Assembly (NCBI GenBank): GCA_021793175.1
Contig: JAJYTH010000026.1
Coordinates: forward strand, 1 to 37,224
Source of the DNA: Actinomycetes bacterium
GTDB lineage: Bacteria > Actinomycetota > Actinomycetes > Mycobacteriales > Pseudonocardiaceae
Length of the DNA stretch: 37,224 nucleotides
Direction of reading: 5' to 3'
Shown here: positions 8,271 through 15,410 of the stretch, piece by piece
How the letters are laid out: each line of letters opens with the position of its first letter
Position numbering within the stretch: the stretch's first letter is position 1
Made by a program: the position numbers and the translations under genes
The notes under the pieces: generated by a model
Database searches by the model: none
What the model was told of the DNA's origin: nothing
The model's input: the letters and a program-made list of their open reading frames with translations, nothing else

Positions 8271-8627
8271 TCACCACGGCAACGAGATCAGGGTGAGTAC
8301 CGCCGTGGCGGTGACCAGACCGGCCACGGCCCCCGATACCGCAGCGGACACGGGCCGCGGCGGCATGATCGTCCGTAGGCGCCGACTGCGCCATGCCCCG
8401 GCGACCGCCAGTACCAGGGAAGCCAGGGCGATACCCGCGGCCGCCGCGGCCAACACGCTCCAGCCGGTGTGCACGGCCTGGTAGAGCAGCAGCAACGCCA
8501 CCACGCCCGCTCCGAGAGCGCTGCGTTGCCAGGCGAGGCGGGTGCGCTCGGCCTGAAGTCCCCGTGCCGAGCCCGGCGCCGAGCCCGCTGGACCCCACGC
8601 CGTGTCCCCGGTCATGTCCTCGGTCAT
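8271..8627 (-). CDS. DUF202 membrane protein
   Basis: 118 aa. After a polar N-terminus it shows GLQAERTRLAWQRSALG, the DUF202 signature (R-T-x-L-A-W-x-R), then three hydrophobic segments (about 45-62, 68-85 and 97-115). DUF202 proteins are small inner-membrane proteins of unknown function. The ATG at 8627 overlaps the stop of the upstream YidH-like gene as ATGA; a second in-frame ATG at 8615 is possible. The two likely form a heteromeric pair (inference). Confidence 0.85.
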   Translation of the reverse strand: MTEDMTGDTAWGPAGSAPGSARGLQAERTRLAWQRSALGAGVVALLLLYQAVHTGWSVLAAAAAGIALASLVLAVAGAWRSRRLRTIMPPRPVSAAVSGAVAGLVTATAVLTLISLPW

Positions 8628-8968
8628 TCCGACATCACCAGCACCGCGGCGAATCCGGTGATCGCCAGCACGACCGCCGAGACCAGGAGCAACAACGGGT
8701 TGCGAGGCAGTGGTTTCCCTCTGCGCATGGCTTTCTGGACCCGACACCAGTGGACGTAGGCGCTGGCCGAGAGGACCGCGGCCAGGCCGATACACGACGA
8801 GGCCAGCACGGTACGTGCGCTTTCCGTGGCGAAGTCAGGCAGCAACTGGTGTACTGCCACACCCCCCGCGATCAGTCCGAGCGAAGTGCGTATCCAGGCC
8901 AGGAACGTGCGCTCGTTGGCGAGGGTGAATCGGTAGTCCGGCTCGGACTCGTCGTGTCGCTGTGTCAT
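8624..8968 (-). CDS. YidH/DUF202 family membrane protein
   Basis: 114 aa. The N-terminal NERTFLAWIRTSLGLIAGGVA is split across the DUF202 motif and the first membrane helix; two more helices follow (about 50-67 and 87-111). It resembles E. coli YidH, an uncharacterised inner-membrane protein. It is translationally coupled to a second, diverged DUF202 gene downstream, so the locus encodes a tandem DUF202 pair, as in yidH-yidG of enterobacteria. Confidence 0.88.
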   Translation of the reverse strand: MTQRHDESEPDYRFTLANERTFLAWIRTSLGLIAGGVAVHQLLPDFATESARTVLASSCIGLAAVLSASAYVHWCRVQKAMRRGKPLPRNPLLLLVSAVVLAITGFAAVLVMSE

Positions 8969-9025
8969 GTCACAGGGCGGCCCCGCGCCGGAAGGCGGAA
9001 CCGGAGTGAAGAAGTGAGGAACTGC

Positions 9026-9448
9026 TCACTTGACTCCGGAGAGTGTGTTCACAGCGTCGGTGACGTTCTCGTACACCGGCATCTGTGATACGAGTCCTGT
9101 GGCCTCGAGTGGCCGCAGGACCACGCGTTTGGTGGCGACGATCGCCCACGTCAACTTGTCCTGAGCGGCCTGTTCGGACAGTTCGGCCAGCACGGAAAGG
9201 CCAGCCGAGCCGAGAAAGCCGACTCCATCGAGGTCGAGTACCAGTCCGTTCGCCTGCGACGTGTTCTGCTGGACCCACTGCCGCAACTCGGGCGCGGACA
9301 GAAGGTCGACCTCACCGGAGACGTGTGCGAGCACCACGCCGCCCGACCGCCGTTCCGCGTCGATGCGCATGCCGTGGCTGTCGAGAGACTGCGGCTGTGC
9401 GCCGGGAGTCGACTGGGAACTCAGGGTGTTCGGATCGGTGCTACGCAC
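9026..9448 (-). CDS. STAS-domain anti-sigma factor antagonist
   Basis: 140 aa. A single STAS domain occupies roughly residues 27-140: VVLAHVSGEVDLLSAPELR, then VLDLDGVGFLGSAGLSVLAEL, where S81 is at the usual phosphorylation position of SpoIIAA/RsbV-like proteins (family consensus D-S-S-G; here G-S-A-G). It should bind an anti-sigma kinase in a partner-switching circuit; no kinase or sigma factor is in the window. The GTG at 9448 is chosen because GGAGGG lies 7 bases upstream; the frame is open further, but the extension is low quality. Confidence 0.88.
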   Translation of the reverse strand: MRSTDPNTLSSQSTPGAQPQSLDSHGMRIDAERRSGGVVLAHVSGEVDLLSAPELRQWVQQNTSQANGLVLDLDGVGFLGSAGLSVLAELSEQAAQDKLTWAIVATKRVVLRPLEATGLVSQMPVYENVTDAVNTLSGVK

Positions 9449-9755
9449 TGTTTTCCCTCCGTGGCTTTCGGAGAGGGCGCACAAGCAGGAGGTCGGATGT
9501 GATCGGCGCAGCGAGAGCGCGCCCGAAACTGAGGTCCTGCCGTGAACCCTGCCGTGAACGCGGCTGTTCATACCCAACCGCTGCTCCCACAGTAGAAAGT
9601 CGGCTGCTCGCTTCGCAACCTTTCCGTCTTTGTCTTCACACTTTGTCCTCACGTCATTTTCACATTTCGTCCCCGTTCGCACACGGTTTTCGTGAGTGTT
9701 TGTCGGGGCAGCTTCATGGGTAAGCCGCTACCTCGCGAACACAGGGAGGGCGTCG
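9449..9755. other. Divergent intergenic region with direct repeats and a stress promoter
   Basis: The 307 bases between the STAS gene and the DUF5709 gene hold an 11-base direct repeat TTTGTCTTCAC / TTTGTCCTCAC (9629-9639, 9642-9652) in an AT-richer patch, a weaker third echo after it, and the SigB-like promoter at 9698-9723. No reading frame is supported. Confidence 0.5.
9698..9723 (+). promoter_or_regulatory. SigB/SigF-type promoter of the DUF5709 gene
   Basis: GTTT at 9698-9701, a 16-base spacer, then GGGTAA at 9718-9723. This fits the actinobacterial stress-sigma consensus GTTT-N(14-16)-GGGTA[TC] in all but the last base. It lies 32 bases ahead of the ATG at 9756, a normal leader length. 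The nearby STAS antagonist gene makes a stress-sigma circuit plausible. Confidence 0.6.
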
Positions 9756-10223
9756 ATGAGTGACGGCAGCGATCCGGTGACTCCTCCGCAGGACACCGGT
9801 ATGCCGGACAGTGTCGAAACCGATCCTGCGGCGTTGAACAGCGCGGAAGACTTGGACGAGGACCGACTGCGCGTCGACCCTCAGGAGGAAGGCGTCGAAC
9901 CGCCGGAGCACTGGAGCGAGGCCTCCCGCTACGGAATGACACCGTTCGAACAGCGACAGGGCGAGTCCTTGGAACAACGGGTCCGACAGGAAGAGCCCGA
10001 TGTGGGCGAAGGACGCTCCACTGAGCGGCCCGCGACGACGACCCCTGCGACCGGATCGGATGACACGCTGGACAGCGTCGTCGACGACGAGGGCGAACCG
10101 GTGACGTCGAACGAGGCGTTCGAACCGGACACATCCGCTGCGCGGCGGGGACAGAGCGCCGACGAGGGCGGAGGGTCGGTGGCCGACGCCGTTCGTACGC
10201 CCGATGAATCAGAGGGCCGGTGA
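9756..10223 (+). CDS. DUF5709-like acidic protein, probable stress-sigma target
   Basis: 155 aa, very acidic and probably disordered, with no cysteine. The segment LDEDRLRVDPQEEGVEPPEHW and the following YGMTPFEQRQGESLEQR resemble DUF5709 proteins common in actinobacteria (from memory). The ATG at 9756 has AGGGAGGG five bases upstream; an earlier in-frame start lies inside the promoter and is rejected. The stop overlaps the next gene's GTG. Function unknown. Confidence 0.8.
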   Translation: MSDGSDPVTPPQDTGMPDSVETDPAALNSAEDLDEDRLRVDPQEEGVEPPEHWSEASRYGMTPFEQRQGESLEQRVRQEEPDVGEGRSTERPATTTPATGSDDTLDSVVDDEGEPVTSNEAFEPDTSAARRGQSADEGGGSVADAVRTPDESEGR

Positions 10224-10726
10224 CTGTGAACCCGGCAAGGGCCGATGTGCGCGATCTGGCCGAGCGTCTGGTGGACGCGACCAGAGACGACGACGTGGAT
10301 TCCTTGGCGACGTTGCTCGCTTCGCTGGTGGGTCGTCACGCGCCTCGGACCGAGCTCTACGAACCGGTCCTCGCGGAGTTCGTGGCCGCTGTGGTGCGGT
10401 CACTACGACAGCGAGTCGGGGACGAGGGCGTGAACGACGCGAACGACACAGATGGCGCGGACAGCGCTGAAAGAGTCTTCACGGTCGATCTCGTGGACGC
10501 TGAGGACAACCCCGCCGCTGTCGACGAGATCGACCCCGCATTGCGTGCTGTGTTGCGTGCCGTGCTCGCGCAACTCAACGACGATGTCGCCGACGCCCGC
10601 TTCCAGCTCTCGCTCGTCGGAGCCGATCCGGAGCCCCTTTCGCGGTTGGACGCGTTGTGGCACGTGCTGTTGTGGTCCATGGTGCTCGAGGGACCACCGG
10701 GTGGGGCTCGCCCCGACCTGGGGTGA
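10220..10726 (+). CDS. Hypothetical protein coupled to the DUF5709 gene
   Basis: 168 aa, largely helical, acidic, no cysteine or membrane segment. I do not recognise a family. It starts with GTG overlapping the preceding stop (GTGA); a second GTG two codons later has a better-spaced GAGGG site. Segments such as DIDPALRAVLRAVLAQL-like helices (actual DEIDPALRAVLRAVL near 110) suggest a helical bundle. Tight coupling argues for shared expression with the stress-promoter gene upstream. Confidence 0.7.
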   Translation: MTVNPARADVRDLAERLVDATRDDDVDSLATLLASLVGRHAPRTELYEPVLAEFVAAVVRSLRQRVGDEGVNDANDTDGADSAERVFTVDLVDAEDNPAAVDEIDPALRAVLRAVLAQLNDDVADARFQLSLVGADPEPLSRLDALWHVLLWSMVLEGPPGGARPDLG

Positions 10727-10767
10727 CCGTGTCTCGCGGACACACCGACCTGGTGAGGTGGTGACCC

Positions 10768-11403
10768 ATGGTCAGATACGAGGGTGCCGAGGATTACCTA
10801 CCGAGGGATCGCACCGTGACGGCTCTGCGGGAGGCTTCGGCCGATTGCCGGGGTTGCGATCTGTTTGCCGACGCGACACAGACCGTCTTTGGTGAGGGAA
10901 CGGACCGCGCGCGGCTGGTTCTGGTGGGCGAAATGCCCGGAGACCGGGAGGATCGCGAGGGGCGGCCCTTCGTCGGCCCTTCCGGTGGGCTGCTCGACCG
11001 CGCGCTCACCGACGCGGGAATCGACCGGGACACCGTGTATGTCACCAACGCCGTCAAGCACTTCCGTTTCACCCAGGAGGAGAAGGGCAAACGGCGCATC
11101 CACAAGAAGCCGTCGCGCTCCCAGGTCGTGGCGTGCAAGCCCTGGTTGCTGGCGGAGCTCGACGCGATCCGGCCCGATGTGGTCGGACTGCTCGGTGCCA
11201 CCGCGGCACAGTCGCTGTTCGGCACGGATTTCCGCGTCAGCGCTCGGCGGGGCGAGGTACTGGAACTGCCGGGATTGGACGATCCGCCGCTGGCCGTCGC
11301 GACCGTGCATCCTTCCGCGGTGTTGAGGGTTCCGGACGCCGACCGAGACCGCGCGTACACGGAGTTCGTCGACGATCTCCGTGTGGTTTCGGCCGCGTTG
11401 TGA
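10768..11403 (+). CDS. udgX: UdgX-type uracil-DNA glycosylase (covalent uracil-DNA binder)
   Basis: 211 aa iron-sulfur uracil-DNA glycosylase superfamily protein. Motif A is GEMPGD (54-59), followed by GRPFVGPSG; the UdgX-specific R-loop KRRIHKKPS is at 108-116 with H112, the residue that in M. smegmatis UdgX attacks the deoxyribose and leaves the enzyme covalently bound to DNA (His109 there). HPSAVLR (181-187) is the motif B-like segment. C27, C30 and C123 are cluster ligands. One difference: the family GEQPGD reads GEMPGD here (Met56 in place of Gln). The ATG is preceded by GAGGTGG. It repairs or protects uracil-containing DNA. Separated by 41 bases from the upstream hypothetical gene. Confidence 0.9.
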   Translation: MVRYEGAEDYLPRDRTVTALREASADCRGCDLFADATQTVFGEGTDRARLVLVGEMPGDREDREGRPFVGPSGGLLDRALTDAGIDRDTVYVTNAVKHFRFTQEEKGKRRIHKKPSRSQVVACKPWLLAELDAIRPDVVGLLGATAAQSLFGTDFRVSARRGEVLELPGLDDPPLAVATVHPSAVLRVPDADRDRAYTEFVDDLRVVSAAL

Positions 11404-11577
11404 AGGCCTGCTGTGGAGGCTGTCGTGAATGCTGTTGCGCGAGTTTGCGTGAGCCGCGTGAGTGGGAAGTGAGGAGAGTGTAAGGCCGCGAGACAAATCG
11501 CGTGTGGGCAGCGGATTCCGCTCGTCGGCCCTACGGTGGGAATGGCAGCTGTAAGCAATCGAAGGGAAAACACCGAC

Positions 11578-11868
11578 ATGCTCGCCATGACTGACGCTGC
11601 CGCCGAGGCGATCAGCGTGCTGACCGCGCAGAACGGTCAGGACGCAGCGGGGTTGCGATTCGCGGTGCGGGAGGAGACCGAAGCCGGTGCCCAGCTCGCC
11701 CTGTCGATCGCTCCGGCCCCGGAGGAGGGCGACCAGGTTCTCGGCACCGACAGTGGCGCCCGGGTGTTCCTCGAACCCCAGGCGGCGATGTTCCTCGACG
11801 ACAAGGTGCTAGACGTCCAGCAGGACGACGACGGACAACTCAGCTTCGCTGTGATGGAACAGCCTTAA
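11578..11868 (+). CDS. HesB/IscA-fold protein lacking the cysteines
   Basis: 96 aa. The layout MTDAAAEAISVLTAQ, GLRFAV, GAQLALSIA, VFLEPQAAMFLDDKVLDV follows the A-type iron-sulfur carrier fold (IscA/HesB), but the protein has no cysteine at all, so the three ligand cysteines of true carriers are absent. It cannot bind a cluster in the usual way; a structural or unrelated role is likely. The ATG at 11578 is preceded by GAAGGG, 11-12 bases away; an ATG at 11587 is an alternative. The 174-base gap upstream shows no other gene. Confidence 0.78.
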   Translation: MLAMTDAAAEAISVLTAQNGQDAAGLRFAVREETEAGAQLALSIAPAPEEGDQVLGTDSGARVFLEPQAAMFLDDKVLDVQQDDDGQLSFAVMEQP

Positions 11869-11882
11869 AGAGGCCGCGACCC

Positions 11883-11908
11883 GTTTGCCTGTCGGCCGTC
11901 GGTGGTAC
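11883..11908 (+). promoter_or_regulatory. Possible SigB-like promoter of the alcohol dehydrogenase
   Basis: GTTT at 11883-11886, 16 bases, then TGGTAC at 11903-11908, one mismatch to GGGTAC. It would give an 85-90 base leader to the ATG at 11999. Weaker than the promoter at 9698. Confidence 0.3.
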
Positions 11909-11998
11909 GTCGCGACGAAGAAGCTGTCGATGAGGACGACCACCGACGACCGGCGGCCGGTCACGGACAGCCGGGCGATCACGTGAGGGAGAACACCC

Positions 11999-13183
11999 AT
12001 GAAGGCCGTGACCTGGCAGGGAAAACGTGAAGTGCGTGTGGACGAGGTGCCCGACCCGGAGATCGTGGACCCGACCGATGCGGTGATCAGGGTGACGTCC
12101 ACGGGCCTTTGCGGTTCGGACCTTCATCTGTACGAGATACTCGGCGCTTTCCTCGACCCCGGTGACATCCTGGGGCACGAGCCGATGGGTGTGGTCGAGG
12201 AGGTCGGCAGTGAGGTCCGGAACCTGAGCCCGGGTGACCGAGTGGTCGTGCCCTTCAATGTCTCATGTGGGCATTGCTTCTACTGCGAGCGCAAACTTCA
12301 CTCGCAGTGCGAGACCACGCAGGTCACCGAGCGCGGGAAAGGTGGCTCCCTTTTTGGCTACACCAAGCTCTACGGTCAAGTACCCGGAGGTCAGGCCGAG
12401 CGACTGAGAGTGCCGTTCGCCGACTTCGGTCCCATCAAGGTGCCGGAGGGTCCGCCCGACGAGCGCTTTCTCTACTTGTCCGATGTGGTGCCCACCTCCT
12501 GGCAGGCGGTCGAGTACGCGAACGTCCCCCCGGGTGGTTCCGTTCTCGTGCTCGGACTCGGCCCGATCGGGCAGATGTGCGCGAGGATCGCCAAGCACCG
12601 GGGTGCGGGCACCGTGATCGGGGTCGACCTGGTCGACGAGCGTCTCGAGTTGGCCAGGCAGTACGGGATCGACACCATCGATCTGCGCGAGCACAAACAC
12701 GTGGCCGACGCGGTGCGGGACCGAACCGACGGACGGGGAGCCGATTCGGTCGTCGACGCCGTCGGCATGGAAGCCCATGGCGCTCCCTTGCTGGGGATGG
12801 CACAGCAACTGGCGACGATGCTGCCGAAGCCCGTCGCCGCCAAGGCCGTGGAGAAGGCCGCGGTCGACCGCCTGACGAGCCTGTACCTGGCCATCGACGC
12901 GGTGCGTCGAGGTGGCACGATCTCACTGTCCGGTGTGTACGGCGGGATGATCGACCCGATACCGATGATGACGCTGTTCGACAAGCAGATACAGCTCCGC
13001 ATGGGACAGGCGAACGTGCACGCCTGGATCAACGATGTCCTGCCGTTGGTCACAGAGGACAGCGATCCGTTGGGGGTGGAGGGCTTCGCCACCCACCGTC
13101 TTCCGCTGTCGGAGGCACCCGATGCCTACCGGATGTTCCAGAAGAAGCAGGACGGCGTCGTGAAGGTCGTGCTTCAGCCCTGA
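11999..13183 (+). CDS. Zinc-dependent alcohol dehydrogenase (MDR family)
   Basis: 394 aa medium-chain dehydrogenase/reductase. Catalytic zinc ligands are C38 (GLCGSD) and H60/E61 (GHEPMG); the structural zinc loop has C90, C93, C96 and C104 (CGHCFYC). The NAD(P) turn GLGPIG is at 186-191. The length and the insertion after GYTKLYGQVPGGQAE resemble the glutathione-independent formaldehyde dehydrogenase and threonine-dehydrogenase-like branch, so the substrate is left open. GGGAG precedes the ATG. The gene end overlaps the convergent glycerate kinase by 10 bases. Confidence 0.9.
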   Translation: MKAVTWQGKREVRVDEVPDPEIVDPTDAVIRVTSTGLCGSDLHLYEILGAFLDPGDILGHEPMGVVEEVGSEVRNLSPGDRVVVPFNVSCGHCFYCERKLHSQCETTQVTERGKGGSLFGYTKLYGQVPGGQAERLRVPFADFGPIKVPEGPPDERFLYLSDVVPTSWQAVEYANVPPGGSVLVLGLGPIGQMCARIAKHRGAGTVIGVDLVDERLELARQYGIDTIDLREHKHVADAVRDRTDGRGADSVVDAVGMEAHGAPLLGMAQQLATMLPKPVAAKAVEKAAVDRLTSLYLAIDAVRRGGTISLSGVYGGMIDPIPMMTLFDKQIQLRMGQANVHAWINDVLPLVTEDSDPLGVEGFATHRLPLSEAPDAYRMFQKKQDGVVKVVLQP

Positions 13184-14301
13184 CCGGCGTCGACGGACGA
13201 ACGCACGACCTTGGCTGTCGCGGAACGCAGGAGCGGCGCGGCACGTCGTAGGGCTTCTTCCGGGGATGCCGCTTCGTCCACCAACGCGCGCCAAGCCGTG
13301 ATGCCCGCACGCGACAACTCCGTCGCGCTCAAGGTGACACGGCCGGCGACGGCCGCGACAGGGACTCCGGCACGCCGGGCCCGGTCGGCGACACCGGCCG
13401 GTGCTTTACCCGCGAGACTCTGGGCGTCGAGCGAACCTTCCCCGGTGAGTACCAGATCGGCGCCGGGGACTGCGCGGTCGATCCCGGTGACCGCGGCGAC
13501 GAGGTCGAACCCGGACTCCACCGTCGCGCCCAGTGCCGCGGCGGCTCCGGCGAGACCGCCTCCGGCGCCCGCGCCGGGCAGCCGGGTGATATCGCGAGCC
13601 CCGGCCCGGGCCAGTGCCTGAGCCCAGGTACGCAGCCCGGTTTCGAGTGTCCGTACTTCCTCCGACCCCGCGCCCTTCTGGGGCCCGAACACCGCCGCCG
13701 CGCCTTGAGCACCCAGCAACGGGTTGGTGACGTCAGTGGCCACCCGCACGGTCACACCGTCGAGGAGCTCGCGTACTTCGGAGACGTCCACCGCGGCCAC
13801 GGAGGCCAGCGCCCCTCCACCGAGCTCGACCGGCTCACCGTCGGCGTCGGCGATCACCGCTCCGAGCGCTCGCAACATCCCCGCGCCACCGTCGGTCGCG
13901 GCCGTGCCGCCCACGGTCAGCACGACGTCACGCACACCGCCGCCGACCGCGTGCCGGATCAATTCGCCGACACCGTGGGTGTGAGCCCTCAATGCGGTGT
14001 GCCGGGTGGGGTCGAGGTGTTCGATGCCGCATGCCCGCGCGGATTCGACGTAGGCCCGGTCATCGAGCACCACGTAGTACGCCTCGATCGGTTCGGACAG
14101 CGGACCGCTGACCCGAACGTCGAGGTGTCGGCCACCCGCGGCGCGGAGGACGTCGAGTGTGCCCTCTCCGCCGTCGGCGACGGGGCAGCGGTCGACGTGC
14201 GCCTCGGGGAGGGCGTCGTGGACGCCGGCCGCCATCGCCTCGGCGGCCTCGACCGCGGTCAGGCTGCCTTTGAACTTGTCCGGTGCGACGACCACGCGCA
14301 T
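13174..14301 (-). CDS. glxK: Glycerate kinase (GlxK/GarK family)
   Basis: Phosphorylates D-glycerate (to 2- or 3-phosphoglycerate). 375 aa, the usual length. The family signature APDKFKGSLTA is at residues 6-16, and VADGGEGTLDVL, VGGTAATDGGAGML and DLVLTGEGSLDAQSLAGKAP are all present. It begins two bases after the stop of the hydroxypyruvate/glyoxylate reductase gene, so the two form an operon in which glyoxylate-derived hydroxypyruvate is reduced to glycerate and then phosphorylated into glycolysis (inferred pathway). It converges on the alcohol dehydrogenase, with stops overlapping by 10 bases. Confidence 0.94.
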   Translation of the reverse strand: MRVVVAPDKFKGSLTAVEAAEAMAAGVHDALPEAHVDRCPVADGGEGTLDVLRAAGGRHLDVRVSGPLSEPIEAYYVVLDDRAYVESARACGIEHLDPTRHTALRAHTHGVGELIRHAVGGGVRDVVLTVGGTAATDGGAGMLRALGAVIADADGEPVELGGGALASVAAVDVSEVRELLDGVTVRVATDVTNPLLGAQGAAAVFGPQKGAGSEEVRTLETGLRTWAQALARAGARDITRLPGAGAGGGLAGAAAALGATVESGFDLVAAVTGIDRAVPGADLVLTGEGSLDAQSLAGKAPAGVADRARRAGVPVAAVAGRVTLSATELSRAGITAWRALVDEAASPEEALRRAAPLLRSATAKVVRSSVDAGQG

Positions 14302-14303
14302 GG

Positions 14304-15269
14304 CTAGGGCACCACCGGTGTCAGCGGGCTGTCGCCCCGCAACACGGCCACCGCGTTACGGGCGGCGAGCACCGCCATGGCTGTACGGGTCTCCCGGGTG
14401 GCCGAACCCAGATGTGGGGCGAGTGCGACGTTGTCGAGTTCGAGCAGGGTCGGGTGGACCTCGGGTTCCTTTTCGAAGACGTCGAGGCCCGCTCCGGCGA
14501 TCACTCCACCGGTGAGGGCGTCGGCGAGCGCGGACTCGTCGACCACGGGGCCGCGGGTGGTGTTGATCAGGTATGCCGTCGGCTTCATCGCGGCGAGCGC
14601 GTCGGCGTCGATGAGATGCCGGGTTTGAGGCGTGAGTGGACAGTGCAGCGACACGATGTCGGACTCGCGCAACAGTTCGTCCAATGTGCGGTATCGAGCG
14701 TCGAGATCCCGTTCTTTCTCCGTATCGGCACGGCGCCGTCCGGTGTAGACGATGTCCATTCCGAAGGCGCGGGCGCGCCGGGCCATGGCGGTGCCGATCT
14801 GGCCGAGTCCCACGATGCCCAACGTCTTGCCCGTAAGGCCGGTTCCGAGCAGGAAATCCAGGTCGAACCGCCAGGGCGTACGGGATCGCAGCAGTCGTTC
14901 CCCCTCACCGAGTCTGCGCGTCACCGAGAGCAGCAGACCGAACGTCAGATCGGCGGTGGCGTCGGTGAGCACGCCCGGCGTGTTGGTGACGACGACACCA
15001 CGCGCGGCCAGCGCCGGAACGTCGATGTTGTCGTAGCCGACGGCGACGGTGGAGACGACTTTCAACTGAGCCCCGGCGGCGTCGGCGAACGCGGCGTCCA
15101 CGCGCTCGTGGAGTGTGCTGACGACGGCGTCGGCGCCCGCGATGGCGGCGTGTAGTTCGTCGGTCGGCAGAGCTCGGTCGGGCTCGGGAAGCCACACGTC
15201 CCCGGCTTCGCGTAACAGCGTCAACGCGGGTTCGGCGATCTTCCTCGTCACCACGATCCGGGGTCGCAC
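14304..15269 (-). CDS. D-2-hydroxyacid dehydrogenase (glyoxylate/hydroxypyruvate reductase)
   Basis: 321 aa NAD(P)H-dependent reductase. The nucleotide-binding turn GIVGLGQIGTAMARR is near residue 149, the catalytic Arg is in INTTRGPVVDE, the Glu in EKEPEVHP, and the His in LAPHLGSATRETR. Its close coupling to glycerate kinase supports hydroxypyruvate or glyoxylate reduction; a gyaR/ghrB-like role is probable, but cofactor preference cannot be read. GTG start, with AAGAGGCGG upstream. It is divergent from the pca operon, leaving a 141-base shared promoter region. Confidence 0.92.
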   Translation of the reverse strand: MRPRIVVTRKIAEPALTLLREAGDVWLPEPDRALPTDELHAAIAGADAVVSTLHERVDAAFADAAGAQLKVVSTVAVGYDNIDVPALAARGVVVTNTPGVLTDATADLTFGLLLSVTRRLGEGERLLRSRTPWRFDLDFLLGTGLTGKTLGIVGLGQIGTAMARRARAFGMDIVYTGRRRADTEKERDLDARYRTLDELLRESDIVSLHCPLTPQTRHLIDADALAAMKPTAYLINTTRGPVVDESALADALTGGVIAGAGLDVFEKEPEVHPTLLELDNVALAPHLGSATRETRTAMAVLAARNAVAVLRGDSPLTPVVP

Positions 15270-15347
15270 GTCGTTCCGCCTCTTTCCGCCTCGTCTGCTC
15301 CGGTGTCTGCCGTCACCTTAACGGCCCGGAAGAAGCCGTGGAGGGTG

Positions 15348-15375
15348 TTGACTGCGGTGCTATTGTTCATATGTA
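15348..15375 (+). promoter_or_regulatory. Candidate promoter of the pca operon
   Basis: TTGACT at 15348-15353 and TATGTA at 15370-15375 with a 16-base spacer resemble a housekeeping-type promoter, 36 bases ahead of the pcaI GTG. The -10 half lies inside the dyad at 15364-15380, so a regulator bound there would affect polymerase access. Confidence 0.45.
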
Positions 15376-15380
15376 GAACA
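15364..15380. promoter_or_regulatory. Dyad TGTTC-N7-GAACA at the pca promoter
   Basis: Perfect 5-bp arms TGTTC (15364-15368) and GAACA (15376-15380), spaced by seven bases and overlapping the probable -10 element. A likely binding site for the IclR-type PcaR encoded at the operon end (inference). Confidence 0.45.
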
Positions 15381-15383
15381 TTT

Positions 15384-15398
15384 GTGCGTTATGCGAAC
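15384..15398. promoter_or_regulatory. PcaR/IclR-type operator GTGCG-N5-CGAAC
   Basis: On the minus strand this reads GTTCGCATAACGCAC, which keeps the outer GTTCG...CGCAC of the 15-base PcaR/PcaU/PobR recognition element known from Pseudomonas and Acinetobacter (GTTCGATAATCGCAC, from memory). It lies between the promoter and the pcaI start, and a pcaR gene closes the operon. Confidence 0.55.
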
Positions 15399-15410
15399 GA
15401 AGGTGCTGGA

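Noticed and set aside
9570..9575. GGGTAT on the minus strand upstream of the STAS gene
   Set aside because: No GTTT-like element lies 14-16 bases upstream, so it is not listed as a promoter.
13050..13310. Minus-strand frames over the dehydrogenase end
   Set aside because: Overlap two well-supported convergent genes and lack family features.
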